Made by a program: the position numbers and the translations under genes. A DNA stretch of 18,729 bases from VRUE01 sp036403515 (GTDB lineage Bacteria; Actinomycetota; Thermoleophilia; Solirubrobacterales; 70-9): contig DASWQV010000057.1 in NCBI GenBank assembly GCA_036403515.1, positions 1-18,729 on the forward strand. Direction: 5' to 3'. This document shows, one piece after another, positions 1 through 6,214 of this stretch. The number at the start of each line of letters is the position of its first letter. Position 1 is the stretch's first letter. Under the pieces are notes generated by a model, which was given only the letters and a program-made list of their open reading frames with translations, had not been told where the DNA came from and made no database searches.

Positions 1-61
1 AGAGCACACTCCCTCCCTCGTCCTTGATCTGCTTGGCCACGCACGCCCTGGGGGCCGACGC

Positions 62-73
62 TAGGCTTCGACC
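62..73 (+). promoter_or_regulatory. Candidate leaderless promoter (-10 element) of metK
   Basis: The hexamer TAGGCT (62-67) fits the actinobacterial -10 pattern TANNNT and ends exactly 6 nt before the metK ATG at 74. Transcription would then begin at or next to the start codon. No Shine-Dalgarno sequence lies in front of the ATG. No clear -35 is visible. The same arrangement recurs at priA and def in this window, which raises confidence. Confidence 0.45.
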
Positions 74-1321
74 ATGACCGATATCCAGCCGCTCGCCGAG
101 GGCGAGTACCTCTTCACGTCCGAGTCCGTCACCGAGGGCCATCCCGACAAGGTGGCCGACGCGATCTCCGACACCGTGCTCGACGCGGTGATGGCCGGTG
201 ATCCGGAGGGCCGCGTCGCCTGCGAGACGCTCGTCAACACCGGCATGGCAGTGGTCTCGGGCGAGATCTCGACCAGCGTCCACCTCGACGTGCCCGAGCT
301 GGTCCGCGAGACGATCCGCGAGATCGGCTACGACCACGGCGACTACGGCTACCACTGCGACCACATCTCGGTCCTGGTCTCGCTCGACAAGCAGTCGCCC
401 GACATCGCCCAGGGGGTCGACAAGGCCTATGAGACGCGCACCGAGTCGGTCGAGGACGAGCTGCTGGTCGCCGGCGCCGGCGACCAGGGAATGATGTTCG
501 GCTACGCCTCCGATGAGACCGAGGCGCTGATGCCGATGCCGATCCACCTCGCCCACCGGCTTGCCGAGCGGCTTGCCGCGGTGCGCAAGGACCGCAGCCT
601 CGACTACCTCGGCCCCGACGGCAAGACCCAGGTCACCGTCCGCTACGCCGACGGCCGCCCGGTCAAGGTCGAGAAGCTGCTGATCTCCACCCAGCACGCC
701 GAGGGCGTCGAGTCGGAGTCGAAGATCAAGCCCGACCTTTGGGAGAACGTGGTGCTGCCAGTGCTCACCAGCGAGGCCGTCGGGCTCTTCGACGCGGCCG
801 AGCTGCGCCAGCACTTCCTCGTCAACCCGACCGGCAAGTTCGTGATCGGCGGTCCGGTCGGCGACGCCGGCCTCACCGGCCGCAAGATCATCGTCGACAC
901 CTACGGCGGCATGGCCCGCCACGGCGGCGGCGCCTTCTCCGGCAAGGATCCGTCCAAGGTCGACCGCTCCGCCGCCTACGCGACCCGCCACGTCGCCAAG
1001 AACGTCGTCGCCGCCGGCCTCGCCCAGCGCTGTGAGGTCCAGGTCGCCTACGCGATCGGCGTAGCCCGTCCGATCTCGCTGATGGTCGAGACCTTCGGCA
1101 CGGGCAAGCTGCCCGACGCCGAGATCTCCCGCCTGGTCGAAGCGGAGTTCGACCTCCGCCCGGGCGCCTTCCGCGGCTACCTCGACCTGCACCGCCCGAT
1201 CTTCCGCAAGACGGCCGCCTACGGCCACTTCGGCCGCGACGACGACTCCTTCACCTGGGAGCGCACGGATCGCGCCGACAAGCTGAAGAGCGCTGCCGGG
1301 CTCGAAGCGGCTCCTGCTTAA
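74..1321 (+). CDS. metK: S-adenosylmethionine synthetase (methionine adenosyltransferase)
   Basis: This cytoplasmic enzyme makes S-adenosylmethionine from methionine and ATP, the methyl donor used by methyltransferases such as the RsmB encoded downstream. The 415-aa length is typical of the family. Visible signatures are the N-terminal GHPDKVADAISD motif (residues 22-33), the ATP-binding GAGDQGMMFGYA hexapeptide region (about 134-145), and the glycine-rich GGGAFSGKDPSKVDRSAAY segment (about 284-302). These cover the three repeated subdomains of MetK, and nothing is truncated. The ATG at 74 is chosen because the protein begins like the family (EYLFTSESVTEGHPDK) and because a -10-like hexamer sits 6 nt upstream. 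The gene stands alone: a repeat-rich gap follows it, and priA begins about 1.07 kb downstream. Confidence 0.98.
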   Translation: MTDIQPLAEGEYLFTSESVTEGHPDKVADAISDTVLDAVMAGDPEGRVACETLVNTGMAVVSGEISTSVHLDVPELVRETIREIGYDHGDYGYHCDHISVLVSLDKQSPDIAQGVDKAYETRTESVEDELLVAGAGDQGMMFGYASDETEALMPMPIHLAHRLAERLAAVRKDRSLDYLGPDGKTQVTVRYADGRPVKVEKLLISTQHAEGVESESKIKPDLWENVVLPVLTSEAVGLFDAAELRQHFLVNPTGKFVIGGPVGDAGLTGRKIIVDTYGGMARHGGGAFSGKDPSKVDRSAAYATRHVAKNVVAAGLAQRCEVQVAYAIGVARPISLMVETFGTGKLPDAEISRLVEAEFDLRPGAFRGYLDLHRPIFRKTAAYGHFGRDDDSFTWERTDRADKLKSAAGLEAAPA

Positions 1322-1333
1322 GGGTTAGCGGGT

Positions 1334-1482
1334 GAGAGGCCGGGTCGGCCTCCAGACGAATTGATGTCGCACGCGCCTGCGGCGCTTAGCGACAAATTGA
1401 TCAGCGCGGCTTCGCCGCGCCTCGAACCACGAGTGCAGCGGCCGCTTCGCGACATTCGTCTGGAGGCCGACCGGGCCTCTCT
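1334..1482. repeat. Long inverted repeat (about 33-37 nt arms) downstream of metK
   Basis: The left arm (1334-1370) and right arm (1449-1482) are reverse complements apart from one mismatch and a 4-nt insertion. They share a 19-bp perfect core, GGTCGGCCTCCAGACGAAT and its complement. The enclosed sequence forms further hairpins: nested GTCGC...GCGAC (1366-1370 with 1389-1393), GCGCC-TGC-GGCGC (1373-1385) and GCGCGGC-TTC-GCCGCGC (1404-1420). RNA from either strand would fold strongly. Confidence 0.75.
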
Positions 1483-1511
1483 TCAACAGCTTCTGACAGG
1501 ACCTGAGCTTG

Positions 1512-1555
1512 TCTCCGGGCAAAGAGAAGCTTCAAGCAAGCTTCTGTCCCGGAGA
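1512..1555. repeat. Two-tier stem-loop
   Basis: The outer arms TCTCCGGG (1512-1519) and CCCGGAGA (1548-1555) are perfectly complementary. They enclose a second perfect hairpin, AGAAGCTT-CAAGC-AAGCTTCT (1525-1545). A 14-nt palindrome, AGCTTTCGAAAGCT, follows directly at 1555-1568. No T-tract follows on either strand, so a classical intrinsic terminator is not shown. The structure could be a repeat unit or an RNA processing or termination signal. Confidence 0.55.
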
Positions 1556-1668
1556 GCTTTCGAAAGCTTTCTTGACGAGGGAAGCTTCGAAGCGATGGCG
1601 GCTGCGCCTCTCCAGGAATGTCGCCGACGGCCGCCGCGTCCGCGCCGAGGTCCAGCGATGAGAGCGAT

Positions 1669-1705
1669 GGTCGACTTAGTCGCCCATAGAGCGACCAACT
1701 CGACC
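1669..1705. repeat. Imperfect 15-bp stem-loop
   Basis: GGTCGACTTAGTCGC (1669-1683) pairs with GCGACCAACTCGACC (1691-1705) at 13 of 15 positions across a 7-nt loop. It belongs to the same cluster of palindromes as the neighbouring repeats. Its role is unknown. Confidence 0.45.
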
Positions 1706-1758
1706 ACGGTGACGGAATGGGCACTCGGGTTCAACCGGCGAAGCCGCGCTCCTCGTTC

Positions 1759-1795
1759 GTCGCTAAGCGCGCGCAGCGGGCGTGCGACATCAATT
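1759..1795. repeat. Inverted second copy of the 1359-1393 repeat unit
   Basis: Read on the minus strand, this segment begins AATTGATGTCGCACGC and ends GCGCTTAGCGAC, like the plus-strand segment at 1359-1393, with small differences between. The two copies face each other across about 365 nt, as terminal inverted repeats would. Target-site duplications are not obvious by eye. Confidence 0.5.
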
Positions 1796-1836
1796 CCCGG
1801 AGAGGCGCGCCCGCCGTCCCTTACGTCGGGGGGGTA

Positions 1837-2340
1837 CTACCGAGGAGGCTGAGCTTCTCCCAGCCCGTGCCCTCCAGCGGCACTGGCGCCGGTTGCCTGA
1901 TCGACCCGGTGCACGACGTCGCCCGGGTCGGCCACTCCGGCGAAGATGAAGTTGTAGTCGTCGCCCGCCGCGGTGTCGAAGTCGACGTCGCCTATTTGCA
2001 TCAGGCGCTGGTAGACGCTCTGGCGGTAGTTGACGTTCTGGACGCGCTCGAGCCGGGTCTCCTGGATCTCGCGGGAGAAGATGCCGCGTTTGATGTTGAG
2101 GCGACGGTCGGTGATCGTGTAGGTGGTCGCCACCCGCTTGACGAAGCCGGCCAGGACGGTCACGGCGACGATCACGAGGACGATCAGGAAGACGGTGCCG
2201 CTGCCGGCGCCGAAGAGCTTGGCGAGGACACCGGCGATCGCCGCGACCAGGATTCCCTTCAGGTAGAAGCCGAGGATCGCCCGCCACGAGGGGTGGCCCT
2301 GGAAGATCACTTCCTCTCCCGGACTGAGGTTGAGCGCCAT
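1837..2340 (-). CDS. Membrane protein with bacterial PH (bPH_2/DUF304-type) domain
   Basis: This 167-aa protein has an N-terminal hydrophobic region of one or two membrane segments (about residues 20-60, containing ILVAAIAGVL and VFLIVLVIVAVTVLAGF). It is followed by a YdbS-like PH core with the typical pattern TYTITDRRLNIKRGIFSREIQETRLERVQNV (about 70-100) and the following strand GDVDFDTA. Family members are membrane-anchored proteins of poorly defined function. The ATG at 2340 is chosen over longer in-frame extensions because MALNLSPGEEVIFQGHPSWR matches the family N-terminus and a TATGCT -10-like element lies 8 nt upstream. It is divergent from priA, with starts about 50 nt apart. The C-terminus after the PH core is low complexity. 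The fold is fairly certain; the physiological role is unknown. Confidence 0.85.
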   Translation of the reverse strand: MALNLSPGEEVIFQGHPSWRAILGFYLKGILVAAIAGVLAKLFGAGSGTVFLIVLVIVAVTVLAGFVKRVATTYTITDRRLNIKRGIFSREIQETRLERVQNVNYRQSVYQRLMQIGDVDFDTAAGDDYNFIFAGVADPGDVVHRVDQATGASAAGGHGLGEAQPPR

Positions 2341-2348
2341 CGCGGCGC

Positions 2349-2354
2349 AGCATA
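2349..2354 (-). promoter_or_regulatory. Candidate -10 element for the PH-domain gene
   Basis: On the minus strand TATGCT lies 8 nt before the ATG at 2340, so the transcript would be leaderless or carry only one or two leader bases. No Shine-Dalgarno sequence fits in that space. It lies back to back with the priA promoter element at 2378. Confidence 0.35.
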
Positions 2355-2377
2355 CCCGCGCCGTCCGCGTCCCTCCA

Positions 2378-2389
2378 TACCGTGAGGCG
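2378..2389 (+). promoter_or_regulatory. Candidate leaderless promoter (-10 element) of priA
   Basis: TACCGT (2378-2383) fits TANNNT and is followed by exactly 6 nt before the GTG at 2390, the same geometry as at metK and def. A GAGG at 2384-2387 is too close to the GTG to serve as a normal ribosome binding site. This arrangement helps fix GTG 2390 as the priA start. Confidence 0.4.
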
Positions 2390-4579
2390 GTGTCCATCGC
2401 AAAGGTTGAGCCGCTGACCACGGCCCGCGCCCTGCGCGGACCGTTCGACTACCGGCTCCCGGCCGCGATGGAGGGCATCGAGGTGGGCAGCGTTGTCCGC
2501 GTCCCCTTCGGCCGCCAGCGCCTGCTCGGTGTTGTGGTCGAGCTTGCCGAGCGCTCAGAGCTGCCGCCCGAGAAGCTCGCCGAGCCGATCGAAGCGCTCG
2601 AGGCGGGCACGCCCCCCGAGCTGGTTCGGCTCGGCCTCTGGATCGCCCATGAGTACTGCTCGACTCCCTCACGCGGGCTCCAGCTCGTGCTGCCGCCAGG
2701 AACCGGCGCCGGCGGGCAGCGGGTGCGCTCGCGAGTCGAGCTCCGCGTCGAGATCGCCGCTGCTGGCGAGGCGGCGTTGAGCGGCGCCGAGCGACTCGGG
2801 GTCAGGCAGCGAGCGGTACTCGAGGCGCTCCGAGCGGGGGAGATGTCGGCGCCCGAGCTGGCCGCCGCGGTCGGCTGTGACCGCGCGGTGCTGCGGCGGC
2901 TGGAGGAGCGCGACCTGATCGCAACCCGAAGCTCGCCGCTGCGTCGCCGCTCCAGCCATCCTGAGGTCGGTGCTCGCGGCGGTCGTCCCGAGCTGCTTCC
3001 TGAGCAGGCCACGGCGGTGCAGGGCATCGTTGCCGCGCTCGACGGCGAAGCCGACGCGCCTCGCGAGCAGCTTCTGCACGGCGTCACCGGCTCGGGCAAG
3101 ACTGAGGTCTACCTGGCCGCGGTCGAGGCGGCGCTGGCGCGCGGCAAAGGCGCGATCGTCCTAGTTCCGGAGATCGGTCTCGCGCCGCAGGCGGTGGCCC
3201 GCTTCCGGGCCAGGCTCGGCGACCGCTTCGCCGTCCTGCACTCGGCGCTGCCCGACGGCGAGCGCTACGACGAATGGCGGCGGCTGCGCAGCGGCGAGGC
3301 GAGCGTCTGCGTCGGTCCCCGCTCCGCCGTCTTCGCTCCCCTTCGCGAGCTTGGCCTGGTCGTCATCGACGAGGAGCACGATGCCTCCTACAAGCAGGAG
3401 GGTGACCCCTGCTACGACGCTCGCGCGGTGGCCCGCCGCCGTGCCGCGCAGAGCGGCGCGGTGCTCGTCGCCGGCACGGCCACGCCGCGGCCGGAGTCGT
3501 GGCTGGAGCTGCCGCGGCTGGAGCTGCCCCGCCGCGTCGACGGCCGGCCGATGCCGCCGGTGAAGGTGCTCGACATGCGGGGGGCCGACCCCCGCGCGGG
3601 TCCCCTGCATCCCGACGCCTGGGCGGCGCTGGAGGGCGTGCGGGCCGCCGACGCAAAGGCGATCGTGATGATCAACCGGCGCGGCTTCGCCCCCTGGCTC
3701 ACCTGCCGCTCCTGCGGCCGGCACTGGAGCTGTCCCAACTGCGACGTCTCGCTGATCGTCCACCGCCACAGCAGCCGGGTCGTCTGCCACCACTGCGCCC
3801 ACTCCGAACCGCTGCCGGGCTCCTGCGGCGATTGTGGCTCGACCACGCTCTCGCGCGCCGGCGTCGGCACCGAGCAGGTCGAGGCGCTGCTGGCCGAGCG
3901 GTTGGCGCCGATGCCGGTCTTCCGCCTCGACGCCGACACCGCCGGCGCCCGCGGCGCCCACGCCCGCATCCTCGCCGCCTTCGGCGAGGCCGAGAGCGGG
4001 GTGCTGGTCGGCACGCAGATGGTCGCCAAGGGACACGACTTCCCCGAGGTCACCCTGAGCGCGATCCTCGATGCCGACGCGACCCTTCGCTTCCCCGATT
4101 TCCGCGCGGCGGAGCGGACCTTCGCCATGGTCGCCCAGTTGGCCGGGCGCAGTGGCCGCGGCGCGGCGGGCGGCGAGGTGATCGTCCAAACGCTGGCGCC
4201 GAGCGCGCCCAGCATCATCCAGGCCGCCAATCACGACGCCGCGACCTTCCTCGGCGCGGAGATCGAGCGGCGGCGGGCGCTGCGCTATCCGCCCTTCTCG
4301 TACTTGACCAGGATCACGCTCAAAGCGGAGTCGGAGCCGCGCCTCGAAAGGGCCGCTGCCGAGCTCGCCGCGACCCTCCTGCCGGCGCTGCCAAAGGAGA
4401 CCGACCTGCTCGGCCCAGCGCCGATGTTCCGCGTCCGCAACCGCCACCGCCGCCGGCTCCTGCTCAAGGCCAGCGACCGCGAGGGAACCGTCGCCGCGGT
4501 CCGCGACGCGGTCGAGCGCCTCGCCGCCGCCCGCGCCTTTCGTGAGGTCGCGATCAGCGTCGACGTCGACCCGCAGTAG
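2390..4579 (+). CDS. priA: Primosomal protein N' (PriA), replication-restart helicase
   Basis: PriA binds stalled or D-loop forks and reloads the replicative helicase. The 729-aa length matches E. coli PriA (732 aa). The order of parts is an N-terminal DNA-binding domain (FDYRLPAAMEG, about 20-30), a winged-helix linker, Walker A GVTGSGKTEVY (from about 231) and a DEEH box in VVIDEEHDASYKQ (about 327-330). A zinc module with four CxxC pairs follows (about 438-485: CRSC, CPNC, CHHC, CGDC), then the C-terminal helicase motifs GTQMVAKGHDFP and AGRSGRG. All ATPase and zinc residues are present, unlike the degenerate PriA of mycobacteria. GTG 2390 is preferred over an upstream TTG (2330) because translation from there starts close to the conserved domain and a -10-like hexamer precedes it. 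An 88-nt gap with an inverted repeat separates it from def. Confidence 0.96.
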   Translation: MSIAKVEPLTTARALRGPFDYRLPAAMEGIEVGSVVRVPFGRQRLLGVVVELAERSELPPEKLAEPIEALEAGTPPELVRLGLWIAHEYCSTPSRGLQLVLPPGTGAGGQRVRSRVELRVEIAAAGEAALSGAERLGVRQRAVLEALRAGEMSAPELAAAVGCDRAVLRRLEERDLIATRSSPLRRRSSHPEVGARGGRPELLPEQATAVQGIVAALDGEADAPREQLLHGVTGSGKTEVYLAAVEAALARGKGAIVLVPEIGLAPQAVARFRARLGDRFAVLHSALPDGERYDEWRRLRSGEASVCVGPRSAVFAPLRELGLVVIDEEHDASYKQEGDPCYDARAVARRRAAQSGAVLVAGTATPRPESWLELPRLELPRRVDGRPMPPVKVLDMRGADPRAGPLHPDAWAALEGVRAADAKAIVMINRRGFAPWLTCRSCGRHWSCPNCDVSLIVHRHSSRVVCHHCAHSEPLPGSCGDCGSTTLSRAGVGTEQVEALLAERLAPMPVFRLDADTAGARGAHARILAAFGEAESGVLVGTQMVAKGHDFPEVTLSAILDADATLRFPDFRAAERTFAMVAQLAGRSGRGAAGGEVIVQTLAPSAPSIIQAANHDAATFLGAEIERRRALRYPPFSYLTRITLKAESEPRLERAAAELAATLLPALPKETDLLGPAPMFRVRNRHRRRLLLKASDREGTVAAVRDAVERLAAARAFREVAISVDVDPQ

Positions 4580-4591
4580 CAGCTCCGGCGG

Positions 4592-4634
4592 TGAGCTCGT
4601 GTCTGCCTCGGATCGCGAGACCAAGACGAGCTCA
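4592..4634. repeat. Inverted repeat between priA and def
   Basis: TGAGCTCGT (4592-4600) and ACGAGCTCA (4626-4634) form a perfect 9-bp stem around a 25-nt loop, starting 12 nt after the priA stop codon. No T-run follows. It could end or process the priA transcript before the separate def promoter, but termination is inference only. Confidence 0.4.
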
Positions 4635-4655
4635 GGCTGCGCGGGGGGCGGTCCA

Positions 4656-4667
4656 TAGAATTGATCC
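4656..4667 (+). promoter_or_regulatory. Candidate leaderless promoter (-10 element) of def
   Basis: TAGAAT (4656-4661) is a good actinobacterial -10 and sits exactly 6 nt before the ATG at 4668. There is no Shine-Dalgarno sequence before that ATG. Together these suggest that the def-led operon is transcribed from its own promoter as a leaderless mRNA. No convincing -35 was found. Confidence 0.5.
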
Positions 4668-5312
4668 ATGAGCGAGAACGCGGAGATCGAAGCCGACGAG
4701 CGCGGCGAGAACGAGCTCGATGGCGAGCTGCTGGAGCGGCGCGAAGCGGCGCTGGCGCAGGTCGTCAAGTTCGGCGACCCGGTTCTCAAGAGCAAGGCGT
4801 CGCCGGTGCGTGACTTCGGTCCCGACCTGCGGGCCGAAGTCGAGCGGATGGTCGCGATCATGCGCGGCGCGATGGGAGTGGGGTTGGCGGCTACCCAGGT
4901 CGGCATCCTGCGCCGCCTGCTCGTCTTTCAGGCCGGCCCCGACAGCGAGCCGACCGCGCTGGTCAACCCCGAGATCGAGTGGCTCTCCGACGAGGCGGTG
5001 GTCGCCGAGGAGGGCTGCCTCAGCCTGCCATGGGTCTCGATGGACGTCGAGCGGCCACTGCACGCACGCTTCAGCGGCCTCGACGCGGAGGGTGAGCCGG
5101 TGCGGATCGAGGCCTCCGGCCTGGAGGCGCGGGTGCTGCAGCACGAGCTCGACCACCTCGACGGTGTGCTGATCCTCGATCGGGCGCCGCGGGCGCAGCG
5201 CAAGGGGGCCCTGCGCGCTCTGCGCGAAGGAGGGAGCTACGGCCCGCCCCTGGACGAGCAGGACGTCGGCGATCAGGCCGGCGAGCACCGCGAGCCTCGC
5301 ACCAACCCGTGA
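4668..5312 (+). CDS. def: Peptide deformylase
   Basis: This metalloenzyme removes the N-formyl group from new polypeptides. All three family motifs are visible: GVGLAATQVG (residues 70-79), EGCLSLP with the metal-ligand Cys117, and QHELDHLDG with the HExxH ligands His159/His163 and catalytic Glu160. At 214 aa it is somewhat longer than the usual 150-190 aa, through an acidic N-terminal extension of about 30 residues (MSENAEIEADERGENELDGE) and a polar C-terminal tail rich in Gly, Glu and Arg. The extension is preserved by choosing the ATG at 4668, which is supported by a TAGAAT hexamer 6 nt upstream; the family core starts near residue 30. Its stop codon overlaps the fmt GTG (GTGA), so def and fmt, which remove and add the formyl group respectively, are translationally coupled. 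Confidence 0.96.
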   Translation: MSENAEIEADERGENELDGELLERREAALAQVVKFGDPVLKSKASPVRDFGPDLRAEVERMVAIMRGAMGVGLAATQVGILRRLLVFQAGPDSEPTALVNPEIEWLSDEAVVAEEGCLSLPWVSMDVERPLHARFSGLDAEGEPVRIEASGLEARVLQHELDHLDGVLILDRAPRAQRKGALRALREGGSYGPPLDEQDVGDQAGEHREPRTNP

Positions 5313-6214
5313 GGATCGTCTACCTCGGTACGTCGGAGTTCGCCGCGGCGGTCCTGCGCAGGCTGGCCGAGTCCGCGCACCGGCCGCTGTTGGTCGTCAC
5401 GCCACCTGACCGGCCCAAGGGGCGCGGTCGTCGGACGCTGCCCACGCCTGCCGCCGAGGTCGCGAGCGAGCTGGAGATCGAGCTCTTGCAGACCGGCAAC
5501 GTCAACGAGGAGCCGGCGCTGGAGCGAATTCGCGTCGCCCAGCCCGAGGCACTCGCCGTCTGCGCCTTCGGTCAGCTGATTCGCGAGCCGCTGCTTTCCC
5601 AATGGCCGATCCTCAACGTCCATCCCTCGCTGTTGCCGCGCTGGCGCGGCGCGGCGCCGATCGAGCGGACGATCATGGCCGGAGAGGAGCGCACCGGGGT
5701 CTGCGTAATGCGCCTGACTGCCGGCCTGGACTCGGGCCCCGTCGCCCTGTGCGAGGAGATCGCACTCGGCCCCGAGGAAGACTTCGAAGCCCTCTCCTCC
5801 AAGCTCGCGGCGCTGGGGGGAGAGTTGCTGGTGCGGGCCTTCGACCTGCTGGCGGAGTCGCGACTCCAGCTCGAGGAGCAGGACGACGACGCCGCCACCT
5901 ACGCGGAGAAGATCAGCGCCGAGGAGCGCCGCCTCGATCCGTCGCGTCCGGCCGCCGAGCTGGCCCGGATGGTGCGCGCTCTGACACCTCACATTGGCGC
6001 CTATCTGGAGACCAGCGATGGCGGGAGACTGGGGGTGCGACGGGCGCGTGCGGTCGACGTCGGCGTCAAGACCGGCGAAGTGCGAGCCGAGTGGGGAGCG
6101 TTGCTGCTCGGCTGCGGGCAGGGGGCCCTGCGGCTCGAGGTCGTGCAGCCGCCCGGCGGCAAGCCGATGGCGGCCGACGCCTACCAGCGCGGCCACCCGC
6201 TGCCGAAACTGTGA
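5309..6214 (+). CDS. fmt: Methionyl-tRNA formyltransferase
   Basis: Fmt transfers a formyl group from 10-formyl-tetrahydrofolate to Met-tRNA(fMet) for translation initiation. The 301-aa protein begins MRIVYLGTSEFAAAVLRRL (GTG start), shows DRPKGRG, and carries the catalytic triad Asn103 and His105 in NVHPSLLPRWRGAAPI plus Asp141 in AGLDSGPV. A C-terminal OB-like domain follows from about residue 200 and ends in GGKPMAADAYQRGHPLPKL. The GTG at 5309 overlaps the def TGA by 4 nt, and the fmt TGA in turn overlaps the rsmB GTG at 6211 by 4 nt. The order def-fmt-rsmB is a widespread bacterial operon. Confidence 0.97.
   Translation: MRIVYLGTSEFAAAVLRRLAESAHRPLLVVTPPDRPKGRGRRTLPTPAAEVASELEIELLQTGNVNEEPALERIRVAQPEALAVCAFGQLIREPLLSQWPILNVHPSLLPRWRGAAPIERTIMAGEERTGVCVMRLTAGLDSGPVALCEEIALGPEEDFEALSSKLAALGGELLVRAFDLLAESRLQLEEQDDDAATYAEKISAEERRLDPSRPAAELARMVRALTPHIGAYLETSDGGRLGVRRARAVDVGVKTGEVRAEWGALLLGCGQGALRLEVVQPPGGKPMAADAYQRGHPLPKL

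Larger units (their letters stand above)
1322..1836. repeat. Repeat-rich non-coding stretch between metK and the PH-domain gene
   Basis: About 515 nt with no convincing gene: open frames here lack recognisable domains and overlap one another on both strands. Instead the stretch holds stacked inverted repeats, listed separately at 1334-1482, 1512-1555, 1669-1705 and 1759-1795. It also holds GCGCGGC-TTC-GCCGCGC at 1404-1420 and a perfect 14-nt palindrome AGCTTTCGAAAGCT at 1555-1568. Base composition is patchily richer in A/T than the flanking genes. Both flanking genes (metK and the minus-strand PH gene) end into this stretch, so it could act in bidirectional transcript termination. It could equally be the remains of a small non-autonomous mobile element. 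Confidence 0.6.

Noticed and set aside
1..40. A minus-strand frame opening GTG GCC AAG CAG ATC AAG GAC at 40 and running off the window start
   Set aside because: Only 13 codons are visible. Codon use looks coding-like, but there is no strong ribosome binding site or recognisable sequence, so a divergent gene upstream of metK cannot be supported.
1685..1760. tRNA-like GGGTTCAA near 1726
   Set aside because: No cloverleaf or acceptor stem can be formed around it; it is a chance T-loop-like string.
1322..1836. CRISPR array
   Set aside because: The repeats are inverted and unevenly spaced rather than direct and regular, and no cas gene is present.
1361..1852. Open frames across the metK-PH gap (up to about 160 codons on the plus strand, others on the minus strand)
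   Set aside because: They overlap each other, run through inverted repeats, lack domains and have no ribosome binding site; long frames arise easily in such GC-rich DNA.
3161..4906. Very long minus-strand open frame opposite priA
   Set aside because: It is a shadow of the priA and def codon pattern, with composition typical of antisense frames in high-GC genomes, and no domain is seen.
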